Positions 8,300 to 16,626 of a stretch of 64,000 nucleotides of DNA are shown in pieces. The notes under the pieces are model-generated. The model was not told the DNA's origin, made no database searches, and saw only the letters and a program-made list of their open reading frames with translations. Position 1 is the first letter of the stretch. Every line of letters begins with the position of its first letter. The stretch is from Streptomyces sp. NRRL S-646 (lineage in GTDB: Bacteria > Actinomycetota > Actinomycetes > Streptomycetales > Streptomycetaceae). The position numbers were made by a program, and so were the translations under genes. Location of the stretch: assembly GCF_000720765.1 (NCBI RefSeq), contig NZ_JODC01000005.1:186001-250000 (forward strand), in the 5' to 3' direction.

Positions 8300-9082
8300 T
8301 CAGTGGATCTCGTCCACCAACACGTCCAGCATCCACGCCTTCCCGGCCCCCGTCGGAGGCTCTACCTCCACCACGTAACCGAGCTCGCGCAGCGCATCCA
8401 CCAGCTCCGCCGGACCCTTGGGTGCCGCGCCGGCCGCCAGCAGACTCCGTACGATCCGCCCCTTCGTCGCCTTGTTGAAGTGGCTGACCACCTTGCGGGT
8501 GGGAGCGTGCAGCACCCGCACGCTCGCCGTCCGCCCGGCGACCTCGCCCTTCGGCTTCCATGCGGCCGCGTACGCGGAGGACCGCAGGTCCAGCACCAGC
8601 CCGTCCCCGGCGGCCTCGGGCAGGACGGCCGCCATCGGCGTCCGCCAGTACGCGCCCAGCGCCCCGATCCCGGGCAGCTTCACACCCATCGAGCACCGAT
8701 AGGAGGGAATGCGGTCGTTGATGCGCACTGCCCCCCACAACCCGGAGAAGACGAGCAGGGAGCGGGTGGCACGTTTCTTGGCGGCGGCGTCCAGTGACGC
8801 CAGGTCGAGGGCGTCGTACAGCACACCCGTGTAGATCTCCCCGGCGGGCCGTGCCCCGGCCGTCAGCAGCTCGGCGTTCTTCGCGACCTCGCCCCGCAGC
8901 CCCTTACTCAGCCCGAGCACCTCCCGCGCCTTCTCTTCATCCCCGGCGCACAGCTCGACCAGTTCGCCGAGTACGGCCTCACGGGCCGGGGTGAGCCCCC
9001 GCAGAGACAGCGACTCCGTCTTCAGCGGGGCGCCGCGGCCGGAGGACGCCTTGCCTTCGGAGGGAGGCAGCAGGACAAGCAC
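8300..9082 (-). CDS. yaaA: Peroxide stress protein YaaA
   Basis: This 260-residue YaaA/DUF328 protein begins MLVLLPPSEGK, the hallmark N-terminus. It also contains LLVFSGLWGAVR, DRIPSYRCSMG and VVSHFNKATKGR, conserved across the family. In E. coli YaaA limits free iron and oxidative DNA damage, and a DNA-binding fold is known for the family. The start is GTG at 9082 with GGAG seven bases upstream; an upstream in-frame extension through the palindromic intergenic element is not credible. Confidence 0.92.
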   Translation of the reverse strand: MLVLLPPSEGKASSGRGAPLKTESLSLRGLTPAREAVLGELVELCAGDEEKAREVLGLSKGLRGEVAKNAELLTAGARPAGEIYTGVLYDALDLASLDAAAKKRATRSLLVFSGLWGAVRINDRIPSYRCSMGVKLPGIGALGAYWRTPMAAVLPEAAGDGLVLDLRSSAYAAAWKPKGEVAGRTASVRVLHAPTRKVVSHFNKATKGRIVRSLLAAGAAPKGPAELVDALRELGYVVEVEPPTGAGKAWMLDVLVDEIH

Positions 9083-9137
9083 GGAAGATCTCCTTCTGTT
9101 TGAGCTCCCGGACAGCGTACGGGCCCCGCTGTGCTGC

Positions 9138-9299
9138 GAGCCTGGGCCTGAGCCCCGGTCGGGCGCGCGTCGTCTGGCACGCACGCTCGCCGCGTTGCCG
9201 AACCGCCCACGTGGCTCCGCCACGAGGACGCTCCGGCGCCGTGCGATCGCACGCACCAGACGACGCGCGCTGATCCGACCGGGACTCAGGCCCAGGCTC
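9138..9299. repeat. Large imperfect palindrome between divergent genes
   Basis: Two arms of about 41-44 bases (9138-9178 and 9256-9299) are near-complementary: GAGCCTGGGCCTGAG pairs with CTCAGGCCCAGGCTC apart from one mismatch, and GCGCGCGTCGTCTGG pairs with CCAGACGACGCGCGC. The roughly 77-base interval holds a smaller hairpin (CGTGG-CTCCG-CCACG). The right arm runs into the -10-like TACCCT of the RNB ribonuclease gene. It could be a MITE-like insertion, a cruciform or a structured RNA. Confidence 0.75.
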
Positions 9300-9311
9300 T
9301 ACCCTCGTTGT

Positions 9312-10748
9312 ATGCCCCGCCGCCACATCCGCGTGACCGGCGCCCCCGAAGCCCCTCTCCGGGCCGCCCTCACCGCACTGCGCACCGAACTCGGCGTCCC
9401 CGAGAGTTTCGCGCCCGAGGTGCTCGCCGAGGCCGAGCAGGCCGCCAAGGCCCCCGCCCTTCCGTCGTACGACGCCACGGACATCCCCCTCTTCACCATC
9501 GACCCGCCCGCCGCCACCGACCTCGACCAGGCGATGCACATGTCCCGGCAGGGCACCGGCTACCGGGTGCGGTACGCCATCGCGGACGTGGCCGCCTTCG
9601 TCGTACCCGGGGCGGCACTGGACGCGGAGACCCACCGGCGGGTGACCACCCTGTACTTCCCGGACGAGCGGATCCCGCTGCACCCGGCGCTGCTCAGCGA
9701 GGGCGCCGCGAGTCTCCTGCCCGGCCAGGACCGGCCGGCCGCCCTCTGGACGATCGTCCTCGACGCGGACGCCCGTACGCTCGCCGTCGACGTCCGCCGC
9801 GCCCTCGTCCGCAGCAGGGCCAGGCTCGACTACGCCGCCGTACAGAAACAGACCGACGACAAGACGGCCGAGGAGCCGCTCGCGCTGCTCAAGGAGATCG
9901 GGGAGGCGCGGGAGCGGCTGGAGGTGGAACGAGGCGGAATCTCGCTCAACGTCCCCGAGCAGGAGATCATCGAGCGCAACCACACCTACGAACTGACCTA
10001 CCGCGCCCCACTCCCCGCCGATGGCTGGAACGCCCAGATCTCCCTGCTGACGGGGATGGCGGCGGCAGATCTCATGCTGTCGGCGGGCACCGGCGTCCTG
10101 CGCACGCTGCCCGCCGCCCCGGACGGCGCCGTCGGCCGCCTCCGCCGCACCGCGCACGCCCTGCACATCGACTGGCCGCACCACGTCTCGTACGCCCAGC
10201 TCATCCGCTCCCTCGACCCGCGCCGCCCGCACCACGCGGCCTTCCTCCAGGAGTGCACGACCCTGCTGCGCGGCGCCGGCTACACGGTCTTCCGGGACGG
10301 CGCCCTTCCGCCCATCACCACGCACGCCGCCGTGGCCGCCCCGTACGCCCACTGCACGGCGCCGCTCAGGCGACTGGCCGACCGGTACGCGTCCGAGCTC
10401 TGCCTGGCGGCCGCGGCGGACGAGGCGCCGCCCGACTGGGTACTGGCCGCCCTGGACGCGCTGCCGCACCAGATGGCCGACGGCAGCCGCCGCGCGGGCA
10501 CGGTCGAGCGCGAATGCGTCGACATTGTGGAGGCGGCGCTGCTGGCGGGCCGGGTGGGCGAGGTGTTCGACGGATGCGTGGTGGAGGTCGAGGAGCACCA
10601 ACCCACCGTCGGAACCGTCCAGTTGGAGTCCCCGGCGATCATCGGTCGGATTGAGGGCGGTGGGCAGTTGCCCCTGGGGGAGCGGCTCCGGGTACGCCTC
10701 ACCCAGGCCGATCCGGCATCGGCAAAGGTCCGCTTCGAGCCTGCGTGA
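9312..10748 (+). CDS. RNB-domain exoribonuclease (RNase II/R family)
   Basis: This 478-residue protein has an RNB catalytic domain: the Asp cluster FTIDPPAATDLDQAMH, YRVRYAIADVAAFV, the FPDERIPLHPALLSEG block, and the late YAHCTAPLRRLADRY motif of RNase II/R nucleases, which degrade RNA 3' to 5'. It lacks the N-terminal cold-shock domains of full RNase R and ends soon after a short S1-like tail, like the actinobacterial short RNB proteins. The ATG at 9312 follows TACCCT by six bases without a ribosome-binding site, so a leaderless mRNA is likely. Confidence 0.92.
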   Translation: MPRRHIRVTGAPEAPLRAALTALRTELGVPESFAPEVLAEAEQAAKAPALPSYDATDIPLFTIDPPAATDLDQAMHMSRQGTGYRVRYAIADVAAFVVPGAALDAETHRRVTTLYFPDERIPLHPALLSEGAASLLPGQDRPAALWTIVLDADARTLAVDVRRALVRSRARLDYAAVQKQTDDKTAEEPLALLKEIGEARERLEVERGGISLNVPEQEIIERNHTYELTYRAPLPADGWNAQISLLTGMAAADLMLSAGTGVLRTLPAAPDGAVGRLRRTAHALHIDWPHHVSYAQLIRSLDPRRPHHAAFLQECTTLLRGAGYTVFRDGALPPITTHAAVAAPYAHCTAPLRRLADRYASELCLAAAADEAPPDWVLAALDALPHQMADGSRRAGTVERECVDIVEAALLAGRVGEVFDGCVVEVEEHQPTVGTVQLESPAIIGRIEGGGQLPLGERLRVRLTQADPASAKVRFEPA

Positions 10749-11150
10749 GGGTCCGTATCTCGCGTACGAGGATGTCGGCGTCGTCGGCGTGGAAGCGGAC
10801 GAGGTGGATGTCACGCCGTCGGCCGAGGAAGGTGAAGTGGGCGACGGACTCGGTGAGTTCGAGGGTGACGGTGGTCTGTGCGCCCACGAGGATGTCGAGT
10901 TCGCCGTCGGCGCGTTGGTGGATGGTGCGCAGCTCGCGGCGGACGGTCGCGATGCGGTCGAGCGGTATGCGCAGATCGACGTGCACGGCGCGGCGGATGC
11001 GCAGCAGGTCGGGGCCGAGCACGTGCGGCCGTACGACGGGAGCCGCGTGCAGCCAGCCGCTCGGGGTCCGGCAGCAGGCCCTGATGGGTGCGAGTGCAGC
11101 ACGGTTCGCGTGGTGACGCCGACGGCCGCGGCGAGTTCTCCGATCCGCAT
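10699..11150 (-). pseudogene. Broken MerR-type regulator joined to another gene's 3' end
   Basis: The start (ATG 11150) encodes MRIGELAAAVGVTTRTV, a textbook MerR helix-turn-helix. The expected continuation, HQGLLPDPERLAA, lies in a different frame, so there is a frameshift near 11095. Further on, a third frame encodes RIPLDRIATVRRELRTIHQ then LGRRRDIHLVRFHADDAD, ending at 10699. That part reads like the C-terminal half of an unrelated small protein (possibly PH-like) rather than MerR. The locus therefore looks like a decayed deletion fusion. Its end overlaps the 3' end of the RNB gene. Confidence 0.65.
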
Positions 11151-11218
11151 GGGACCAGTACAGAGGCTGACGTCGCGGCAGGGTCAAGCGGCGACCGGCC
11201 GTCGTACGTCTGCCCCCC

Positions 11219-11275
11219 TTGACGGCTAACGCCGTTAGCCGTACCGTCACGGATATCAGGCTAACGGTGTTAGCC
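11219..11275 (+). promoter_or_regulatory. Promoter with two TetR-type operators
   Basis: GGCTAAC-GCC-GTTAGCC (11224-11240) and GGCTAAC-GGT-GTTAGCC (11259-11275) are perfect 7-bp inverted repeats with 3-base spacers, centred 35 bases apart. TTGACG (11219) and TACCGT (11242), 17 bases apart, form a promoter whose spacer is the first operator. The TetR gene two positions downstream (11713) is the obvious binder, giving autoregulation of the DUF4260-tetR operon. Confidence 0.85.
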
Positions 11276-11300
11276 ACTCGCTCCCCGTCTGGAGGCAGCC

Positions 11301-11720
11301 ATGACCACGGTCACGACCACGAACACCACGCACCGCTCGGTCCTCCCCCTCGCCCGACGGGCCGCCTGGCTCGCGAACGCCCTGTTCTGGTCCGCCTTCG
11401 CGGTGCTGGAAGCCGTCAACCACGGCTGGCTCGCCGGCACCCTCGCCCTCGCCTTCTTCGTCCTGCCGGACCTGACCTTCCTGGTCGCCCTGGACGAGGC
11501 GCCCAGGATGGCGAAGGGGCAGCTGGCCCCGCGCGCGGTGCCGTATTACAACGCGATGCACCGAGCCCTGGTCCCGCTGGCGCTGCTCGTGGCGTACGCA
11601 ATCGGGCCGGTCACCTGGGCCCCCGCCTTCGCGGCCCTGTGCGGCTGGCTCGCCCACATCTCGTACGATCGCGCCTTCGGCTACGGACTGCGCACCAAGG
11701 AGGGCTTCCAGCGTGGCTGA
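11301..11720 (+). CDS. DUF4260-family membrane protein
   Basis: This 139-residue protein starts at ATG 11301 with GGAGG 5 bases upstream. It has about four hydrophobic membrane segments (near residues 22-60, 88-108 and 110-125) and the family pattern AMHRALVPLAL followed by WLAHISYDRAFGYGLR. Function is unknown. It shares an operon with, and overlaps by 8 bases, the TetR regulator that follows, so it is probably the regulated output. Confidence 0.85.
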   Translation: MTTVTTTNTTHRSVLPLARRAAWLANALFWSAFAVLEAVNHGWLAGTLALAFFVLPDLTFLVALDEAPRMAKGQLAPRAVPYYNAMHRALVPLALLVAYAIGPVTWAPAFAALCGWLAHISYDRAFGYGLRTKEGFQRG

Positions 11721-12237
11721 CCGCCTCACCCCCCGTGCCCGCGAGATCGCGACGGAAGCCAGGATCCTCCTGGAGGAGTCCGGGCCGGCCGCACTCACCC
11801 TGCGGGCCCTCGCCGACCGTCTCGGGATCAAGGCCCCGTCCCTCTACAAGCACTTCCCCGACAAGCACGCCGTGGAGGTCGAGCTGATCGCGCAGATGCT
11901 GGAGGAGTCGGCGGCGGCCATGGAGTCAGCGGAGGAGCACGAGCCTGGCTCACTCTCCGCACTGGCGGAGGCATACCGCACGTATGCGCTCGCCCACCCC
12001 CACCTATACTGCCTCGCCACCGAACGCCCCCTGCCCCGCGCCGCCCTCCCCGCCGGCCTGGAGGACCGGGCGGCGATGCCGCTGATGCGGGCCTGCGGCG
12101 GCGACCTGGACACGGCACGGTCCGTCTGGGCGTTCGCCCACGGGATGGTGATCCTGGAGATCCACGGCAGGTTTCCGGACGACGCGGATCTGGCCGCGGC
12201 GTGGAAACGGGGCCTGAAGGCGTTTCAGCCTCAGTGA
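11713..12237 (+). CDS. TetR/AcrR regulator with WHG C-terminal domain
   Basis: This 174-residue regulator has an N-terminal helix-turn-helix (residues 10-55; ALTLRALADRLGIKAPSLYKHFPDK) and a ligand-binding half containing HPHLYCLATERPLP, typical of the TetR C-terminal WHG domain. The GTG start at 11713 overlaps the upstream gene, implying translational coupling. It probably represses its own operon through the two operators at 11224-11275. Confidence 0.9.
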   Translation: MADRLTPRAREIATEARILLEESGPAALTLRALADRLGIKAPSLYKHFPDKHAVEVELIAQMLEESAAAMESAEEHEPGSLSALAEAYRTYALAHPHLYCLATERPLPRAALPAGLEDRAAMPLMRACGGDLDTARSVWAFAHGMVILEIHGRFPDDADLAAAWKRGLKAFQPQ

Positions 12238-12257
12238 GGTGCACGGGGTTGCGGAGC

Positions 12258-12441
12258 ATGGCCGAACAAGCACTGCGGACCAGGGCACGGCCGGCCGCTG
12301 CGGACGGCCCCTCGACCTGCTGACCGCCCGCTTCCGGCAGCACGTCTACGCCCCGTACGCGCACCCCGTGCAACACCATCGGCGTCTGCGTCGGCGATTC
12401 CGAGGCCATCGACTACCGCGGCGGCCACATCCGCACCGGTC
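12258..12441 (+). pseudogene. Decayed N-terminal copy of the AraC gene at 14847
   Basis: Conceptual translation across frameshifts reads MAEQALRTRAR, RPLDLLTARF, HVYAP, TIGVCVGDSEAIDYRGG then HIRTG. That parallels residues 1-62 of the AraC regulator at 14847-15668 (SEQALWTRARL, PPLDLLTARF, TIGVCIGGSEVIDYRGG, HIRTG). Small indels break the frame, and the similarity stops at about 12441, before the convergent monooxygenase gene. It is a partial duplicate now dead. Confidence 0.75.
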
Positions 12442-12474
12442 CGCCTCGGTCAGCCGCCCGATTTCACGGCAGGG

Positions 12475-14055
12475 TCAGGCACCGACGGCGGCACCGAACC
12501 AGAGTTCCAGTGCCCGGTCGAGCGCCTCCCCGCCTTCGTCGTCCTCGTCCGCCGCCCAGGCGACGAACCCGTCCGGGCGTACCAGCAGCCCCGCGAGCCC
12601 CGGCCGGTCGGCGCAGGTGACGGTGCGGACGTCCACCCGTTCGCCGTATCCCTCCGCACGGGCGCGGAGCTTGGGGTCGTCGGTGAGGTCCAGCAGTAGC
12701 GCGCGCCCGGTGTGCAGATGGTCGGCGAGGCGGCTGCCGTCGGAGAGTTCCAGGTCGGGGGCGCTGCGGCCGACGAGCGGATGGTCGCCGGGCAGGTCGT
12801 AGCGCTGCCAGACACCGGAGATCTTCTTGGCGAAGAAGGTGGTGCCGGTGACCGTCCGCGACAGCTCGGTGATCACCCCGCGCAGGGCGCGCGCATGCGA
12901 CTCGGGCCGCATCAGGGCGATCTGGGCCCGCGTCCAGTCGAGCACCCAGGCGCCGATCGGATGCCGTTCGGCGGTGTACGAGTCGAGCAGCCCCTCGGGC
13001 GCCCGCCCGCGCACCACGGCCGCGAGTTTCCAGCCGAGGTTCATCGCGTCCCCGATGCCGAGGTTCAGCCCCTGCCCGCCGAACGGCGAGTGCACGTGCG
13101 CCGCATCGCCCGCCAGCAGCACCCGGCCCTTGCGATAGCTGCTCGCCTGACGGCAGTTGTCGGTGAACCGGGTCGCCGAGTGCACGTCCGTCACCGTGAC
13201 CTCCACCCCGGTCACCCGGCGCAGGCTGCCCTCCAACTCCCGGGCGGTGATGGGCGCTTCACGGTCGGCCGGGGGCCCGTCGAACTCGACGGTGAGGATC
13301 CGCCCCGGCATCGGCCCGTGCACATACGTCCCCACGTCCGTCGTGTTCCAGCCAGTCTTCAGCCCCTCGGCGCCGGTCATCTCGACGAGGGCCTGATATC
13401 CGGTGATCTCCGGGTCCGTCCCCGGGAAGTCGAACCCGGCGAGCTTGCGCACCCGGCTGCGCCCGCCGTCGCAGCCGACGAGCCAGCGGGCGCGGATCTC
13501 CTCCGTCGCGCCCGTCGCGGCATCGGCTACGTCGACGACCACCTGGTCGTCGTACATCTCGAACCCGGTCAGCTCGACCCCCCGACGCACCTCCACCCCT
13601 AGCTCCTCCGCACGCCCGGCGAGGATCCGCTCCAGCGTGGCCTGCGGGACAAAGCCGACCCGCTCGGCGGGACCCGATCCGCCGAAGTCGGGGTCGGACT
13701 CGTCCAGCAACTCTCCGTGCAGCCAGATGCCGGCGAAGTGCCCGGCGAACCTGGGCGGCGGCGGTGCGTCCTCGTCCTCGCCCCGCGCCTGGCGGAACTT
13801 CCGGAAGCCCTTCATCGCCTCCTCCTGCACCGCGGCCAGCGCGGGCAGTAACCCCCGGCGGTACAGCGCCTCGGCGGAGGGCAGGTTGATCGCCCCCGCC
13901 TTGACCGTCTCGTCCACCTCGGCCAGCCGCTCCACGACGAGCACCCGCGCCCCGCCCAGCTGCAGCTCACAGCCGAGCAGCAGGCCGACGGGTCCGGCGC
14001 CCGCCACCACGACGTCGTAGGCCGTGGTGGATTCCTTCACCTCAGTTGTCACCAT
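12475..14055 (-). CDS. FAD-dependent aromatic monooxygenase
   Basis: This 526-residue class A flavoprotein hydroxylase of the PheA/TfdB-like FAD_binding_3 family has the GAGPVG dinucleotide motif, the DG motif (VGCDGGRSRVRK), the GD motif (LLAGDAAHVHSPFGGQGLN), and a thioredoxin-like C-terminal domain lacking a redox CxxC. Such enzymes hydroxylate phenolic or polyketide rings with NAD(P)H and O2. The ATG at 14055 is preferred over GTG at 14073. It is divergent from a TetR gene, which probably controls it. The substrate is unknown. Confidence 0.9.
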   Translation of the reverse strand: MVTTEVKESTTAYDVVVAGAGPVGLLLGCELQLGGARVLVVERLAEVDETVKAGAINLPSAEALYRRGLLPALAAVQEEAMKGFRKFRQARGEDEDAPPPPRFAGHFAGIWLHGELLDESDPDFGGSGPAERVGFVPQATLERILAGRAEELGVEVRRGVELTGFEMYDDQVVVDVADAATGATEEIRARWLVGCDGGRSRVRKLAGFDFPGTDPEITGYQALVEMTGAEGLKTGWNTTDVGTYVHGPMPGRILTVEFDGPPADREAPITARELEGSLRRVTGVEVTVTDVHSATRFTDNCRQASSYRKGRVLLAGDAAHVHSPFGGQGLNLGIGDAMNLGWKLAAVVRGRAPEGLLDSYTAERHPIGAWVLDWTRAQIALMRPESHARALRGVITELSRTVTGTTFFAKKISGVWQRYDLPGDHPLVGRSAPDLELSDGSRLADHLHTGRALLLDLTDDPKLRARAEGYGERVDVRTVTCADRPGLAGLLVRPDGFVAWAADEDDEGGEALDRALELWFGAAVGA

Positions 14056-14062
14056 GAGCTGG

Positions 14063-14096
14063 AGTGTAGTCACTAAAACTTTTTGCTCGCTATAAT
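14063..14096. promoter_or_regulatory. Divergent promoter/operator region, monooxygenase-tetR
   Basis: TATAAT (14091-14096) is a consensus -10 only 6 bases before the rightward TetR ATG, predicting a leaderless transcript. AGTG-TAGT-CACT (14063-14074) is a small inverted repeat overlapping a leftward -10-like TACACT, and is a plausible site for the adjacent TetR protein. Confidence 0.6.
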
Positions 14097-14102
14097 TTCC
14101 GC

Positions 14103-14750
14103 ATGCCAGGTGAAGACGAGCACACGGGTGCGGATGCGGGTTCGGGTGCGGAACTGCCGCTGCGCGAGCGCAAGAAGAGGGAGACCCGGCAGCGGATCTC
14201 CGACATCGCGACGGGACTGTTCAAGGAGCGCGGCTTCGACGCGGTGACCGTGGCGGAGGTCGCCAGGGCCGCGAACGTGTCCGCCATGACCGTCTTCAAC
14301 TACTTTCCGCGCAAGGAGGACCTCTACCTCGACCGCATCCCCGAGGCCGCGGCGACCTTCGCCGGCGCCGTCCGCGAGCGCCGCCCCGGCGAGACCCCGC
14401 TGGCCGCCCTGCGCCGCCTGGCACTCGAACTCCTCGACCAGAGCCACCCCTTGGCCGGGGTGAACGACCGCTTCCCGTCCTTCTGGCGGGTCGTCATGGA
14501 CTCGCCCAGCCTGCGGGCCCGCGCCCGCGAAGGCCTGGAGGAGGTGGAGACGGCCCTGACCGAGGCACTCACGGAGGCGAACGTCGCCGACCCCCACCTA
14601 CTCGCGGCCCTGACCGTCGCCGCCTACCGCTCGGTCTACGTCACCACCGCACGCCGCCTGCTCGCCGGGGAGCCGGCGGCCGAGCTGATCGACGACCACC
14701 GGGCACGCATCGAGGCGGCCTTCGACGCATTGGAGCGGATGGCCCCGTAG
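14103..14750 (+). CDS. TetR/AcrR-family regulator
   Basis: This 215-residue protein has an N-terminal helix-turn-helix (residues 25-75; AVTVAEVARAANVSAMTVFNYFPRKEDL) and an all-helical ligand domain. It is divergent from the FAD monooxygenase with 47 bases between starts, the usual arrangement for a local repressor of a detoxifying oxygenase. ATG 14103 lies 6 bases after TATAAT without a ribosome-binding site. Confidence 0.9.
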   Translation: MPGEDEHTGADAGSGAELPLRERKKRETRQRISDIATGLFKERGFDAVTVAEVARAANVSAMTVFNYFPRKEDLYLDRIPEAAATFAGAVRERRPGETPLAALRRLALELLDQSHPLAGVNDRFPSFWRVVMDSPSLRARAREGLEEVETALTEALTEANVADPHLLAALTVAAYRSVYVTTARRLLAGEPAAELIDDHRARIEAAFDALERMAP

Positions 14751-14846
14751 CGGCCGCCCTTCCCTTTTCAACTTTGTCGGCCGGGGCATGGGAAAGGGCC
14801 GGAGTTTGTTGCACCCCGTACGACGGTTACGGAACGGGGGCGCACG

Positions 14847-15668
14847 GTGAGCGAGCAGGCACTGTGGACCCGCGCGCGCCTGGGCCGCTGCGGCCCGCCC
14901 CTCGACCTGCTGACGGCCCGCTTCCAGCGGCACGTCTACGCCCCGCACGCACACGCCGAATACACCATCGGCGTCTGCATCGGCGGCTCCGAGGTCATCG
15001 ACTACCGCGGCGGCCACATCCGCACCGGCGCCGGCTCGATCGTCGTCCTGGACCCCGGCGAGATGCACACCGGCGGCCCCGACACCGCCACCGACGGCTA
15101 CGCGTACCGCGCCCTGTACGCCGACCCCGCCCTCCTCGCCGACGGCACCCTCGGCGGCCTCCCGCACTTCCGCGAACCCGTGATCGACGACCCCGAGCTG
15201 GTCACCGCCCTCCGCCTCGCCCACACCGAACTCAGCGCCTGCCCGGACCCGTTGGAGACGGAGTCCCGCCTCCCGTGGCTGCTGACGGCCCTGGCCCGCC
15301 GCCACTCCACGGCCCGCCCGGCGCCGGACGCGGTACCGGGCGCCGACCACATCGCTTTCGTGGTCCGCGACCGCCTGGCCGACGAACTGCTCGCCCCTCC
15401 GTCCCTTGCCGACCTCGCACGGGATCTGGATCTGTCCCGCTACCAACTCCTCCGGGCCTTCCGTACGACGATGGGCATACCGCCGTACGCCTGGCTCGCC
15501 CAGCACCGGGTCGCCCGCGCCCGCGGACTGCTGGAGACGGGCCTGCGCCCCGCCGAGGTGGCCCCGCTCGTCGGTTTCGCGGACCAGGCGCACCTGACCC
15601 GCTGGTTCCGCCGGGTGCTGGGGGTGACCCCGGCGGCGTACCGCAACAGCGTTCAAGACACCAGGTAG
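14847..15668 (+). CDS. AraC-family transcriptional regulator
   Basis: This 273-residue regulator has an N-terminal cupin (about residues 20-150; SEVIDYRGGHIRTGAGSIVV, DPGEMHTG) and a C-terminal double helix-turn-helix (residues 180-270; LADLARDLDLSRYQLLRAF, VAPLVGFADQAHLTRWFRR). Such proteins often control an adjacent exporter, and a DMT transporter follows 22 bases downstream on the same strand. It starts on GTG at 14847. A broken copy of its 5' end lies at 12258. Confidence 0.92.
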   Translation: MSEQALWTRARLGRCGPPLDLLTARFQRHVYAPHAHAEYTIGVCIGGSEVIDYRGGHIRTGAGSIVVLDPGEMHTGGPDTATDGYAYRALYADPALLADGTLGGLPHFREPVIDDPELVTALRLAHTELSACPDPLETESRLPWLLTALARRHSTARPAPDAVPGADHIAFVVRDRLADELLAPPSLADLARDLDLSRYQLLRAFRTTMGIPPYAWLAQHRVARARGLLETGLRPAEVAPLVGFADQAHLTRWFRRVLGVTPAAYRNSVQDTR

Positions 15669-15690
15669 TGCCCCGGCCGATTCTGTCTGC

Positions 15691-16626
15691 ATGACTGCAC
15701 GCGGCTGGTTCCTGTTCTCCCTGATGGGAGTCATCTGGGGCATCCCCTACCTGATGATCAAGGTGGCGGTGGACGCTCCGCTCTCCCCGTCCATGGTGGT
15801 GTTCACGCGCTGCGCGCTGGGCGCGCTGTTGTTGCTGCCCTTCGCGATACGACAGGGCGGCTTCGTGAGGACCATCCGCTCCCACTGGCGTCCCATGCTG
15901 GCCTTCGCGTGCATAGAGATCGTCGGCCCGTGGTTCACGCTGACGGACGCGGAACGGCACCTGTCGAGCTCCACGGCGGGCCTGCTGATCGCGGGCGTGC
16001 CGATCGTGGGCGTGGTGCTGGCCCGCTTCTTCGGCGACACGGAGCGGCTGGGACTACGGCGAGGGGCCGGACTGGCGCTGGGCCTGGCGGGCGTCGGAGT
16101 CCTCACGGTCCCGCACCTGACCGGCGGGGACGCCCGCTCCTTGGGGGAGGTGCTGCTGACGGTGCTGGGTTACTCGACGGCACCGCTGATCGCGGCACGC
16201 TGGCTGAAGGACGTACCGACACTGCAGCTGACGGCGCCTTGCCTGGCACTGGCGGCGCTGGTGTACGCAACGCCGGCGGCGGTGACCTGGCCGTCAACGG
16301 TCCCCTCCGCCTCGGTCCTGTCAGCCCTGATCGGCCTGGGAGTGATCTGCACAGCACTCGCATTCGTGGCCTTCCTGGAACTGATCAAGGAGGTCGGCCC
16401 GACCCGCGCGACGGTGTTCACGTACGTCAACCCGGCGATAGCGGTCGCAGCAGGAGCCGTGCTCCTGGACGAGCCCTTCACTGTCGGCATCGCGATCGCT
16501 TTCACCTTGATCCTGGCGGGCTCGGTCCTGGCAACGGCGGCCTCCGGTCCGGCGAAGGGCGGACGCCCGGTAGCATGGTCCACACGGCAGACGAGCCGGG
16601 CGGACGGCCGCGTGGAGTCCCCTTGA
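15691..16626 (+). CDS. EamA/DMT-family transporter
   Basis: This 311-residue membrane protein has ten predicted helices in two EamA repeats. It starts with the family-like WGIPYLMIKVAVD and carries an ERHLSSSTAGLL block in the first repeat and a TYVNPAIAVAAGAVLLDE block in the second. Members export amino acids or other small metabolites. It sits directly behind an AraC regulator. Its last 39 bases overlap the 5' end of rnpB, whose promoter lies inside this coding sequence. Confidence 0.9.
   Translation: MTARGWFLFSLMGVIWGIPYLMIKVAVDAPLSPSMVVFTRCALGALLLLPFAIRQGGFVRTIRSHWRPMLAFACIEIVGPWFTLTDAERHLSSSTAGLLIAGVPIVGVVLARFFGDTERLGLRRGAGLALGLAGVGVLTVPHLTGGDARSLGEVLLTVLGYSTAPLIAARWLKDVPTLQLTAPCLALAALVYATPAAVTWPSTVPSASVLSALIGLGVICTALAFVAFLELIKEVGPTRATVFTYVNPAIAVAAGAVLLDEPFTVGIAIAFTLILAGSVLATAASGPAKGGRPVAWSTRQTSRADGRVESP
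16571..16576 (+). promoter_or_regulatory. Candidate -10 of rnpB inside the EamA gene
   Basis: TAGCAT lies 11 bases before the predicted 5' end of RNase P RNA, inside the transporter coding sequence. No clear -35 is visible. Confidence 0.5.

Noticed and set aside
8979..11150. 723-codon minus-strand frame beginning with MRIGELAAAVGV
   Set aside because: Only the first 17 residues resemble a MerR protein; the rest is antisense to the RNB nuclease gene. It is treated as a frameshifted remnant.
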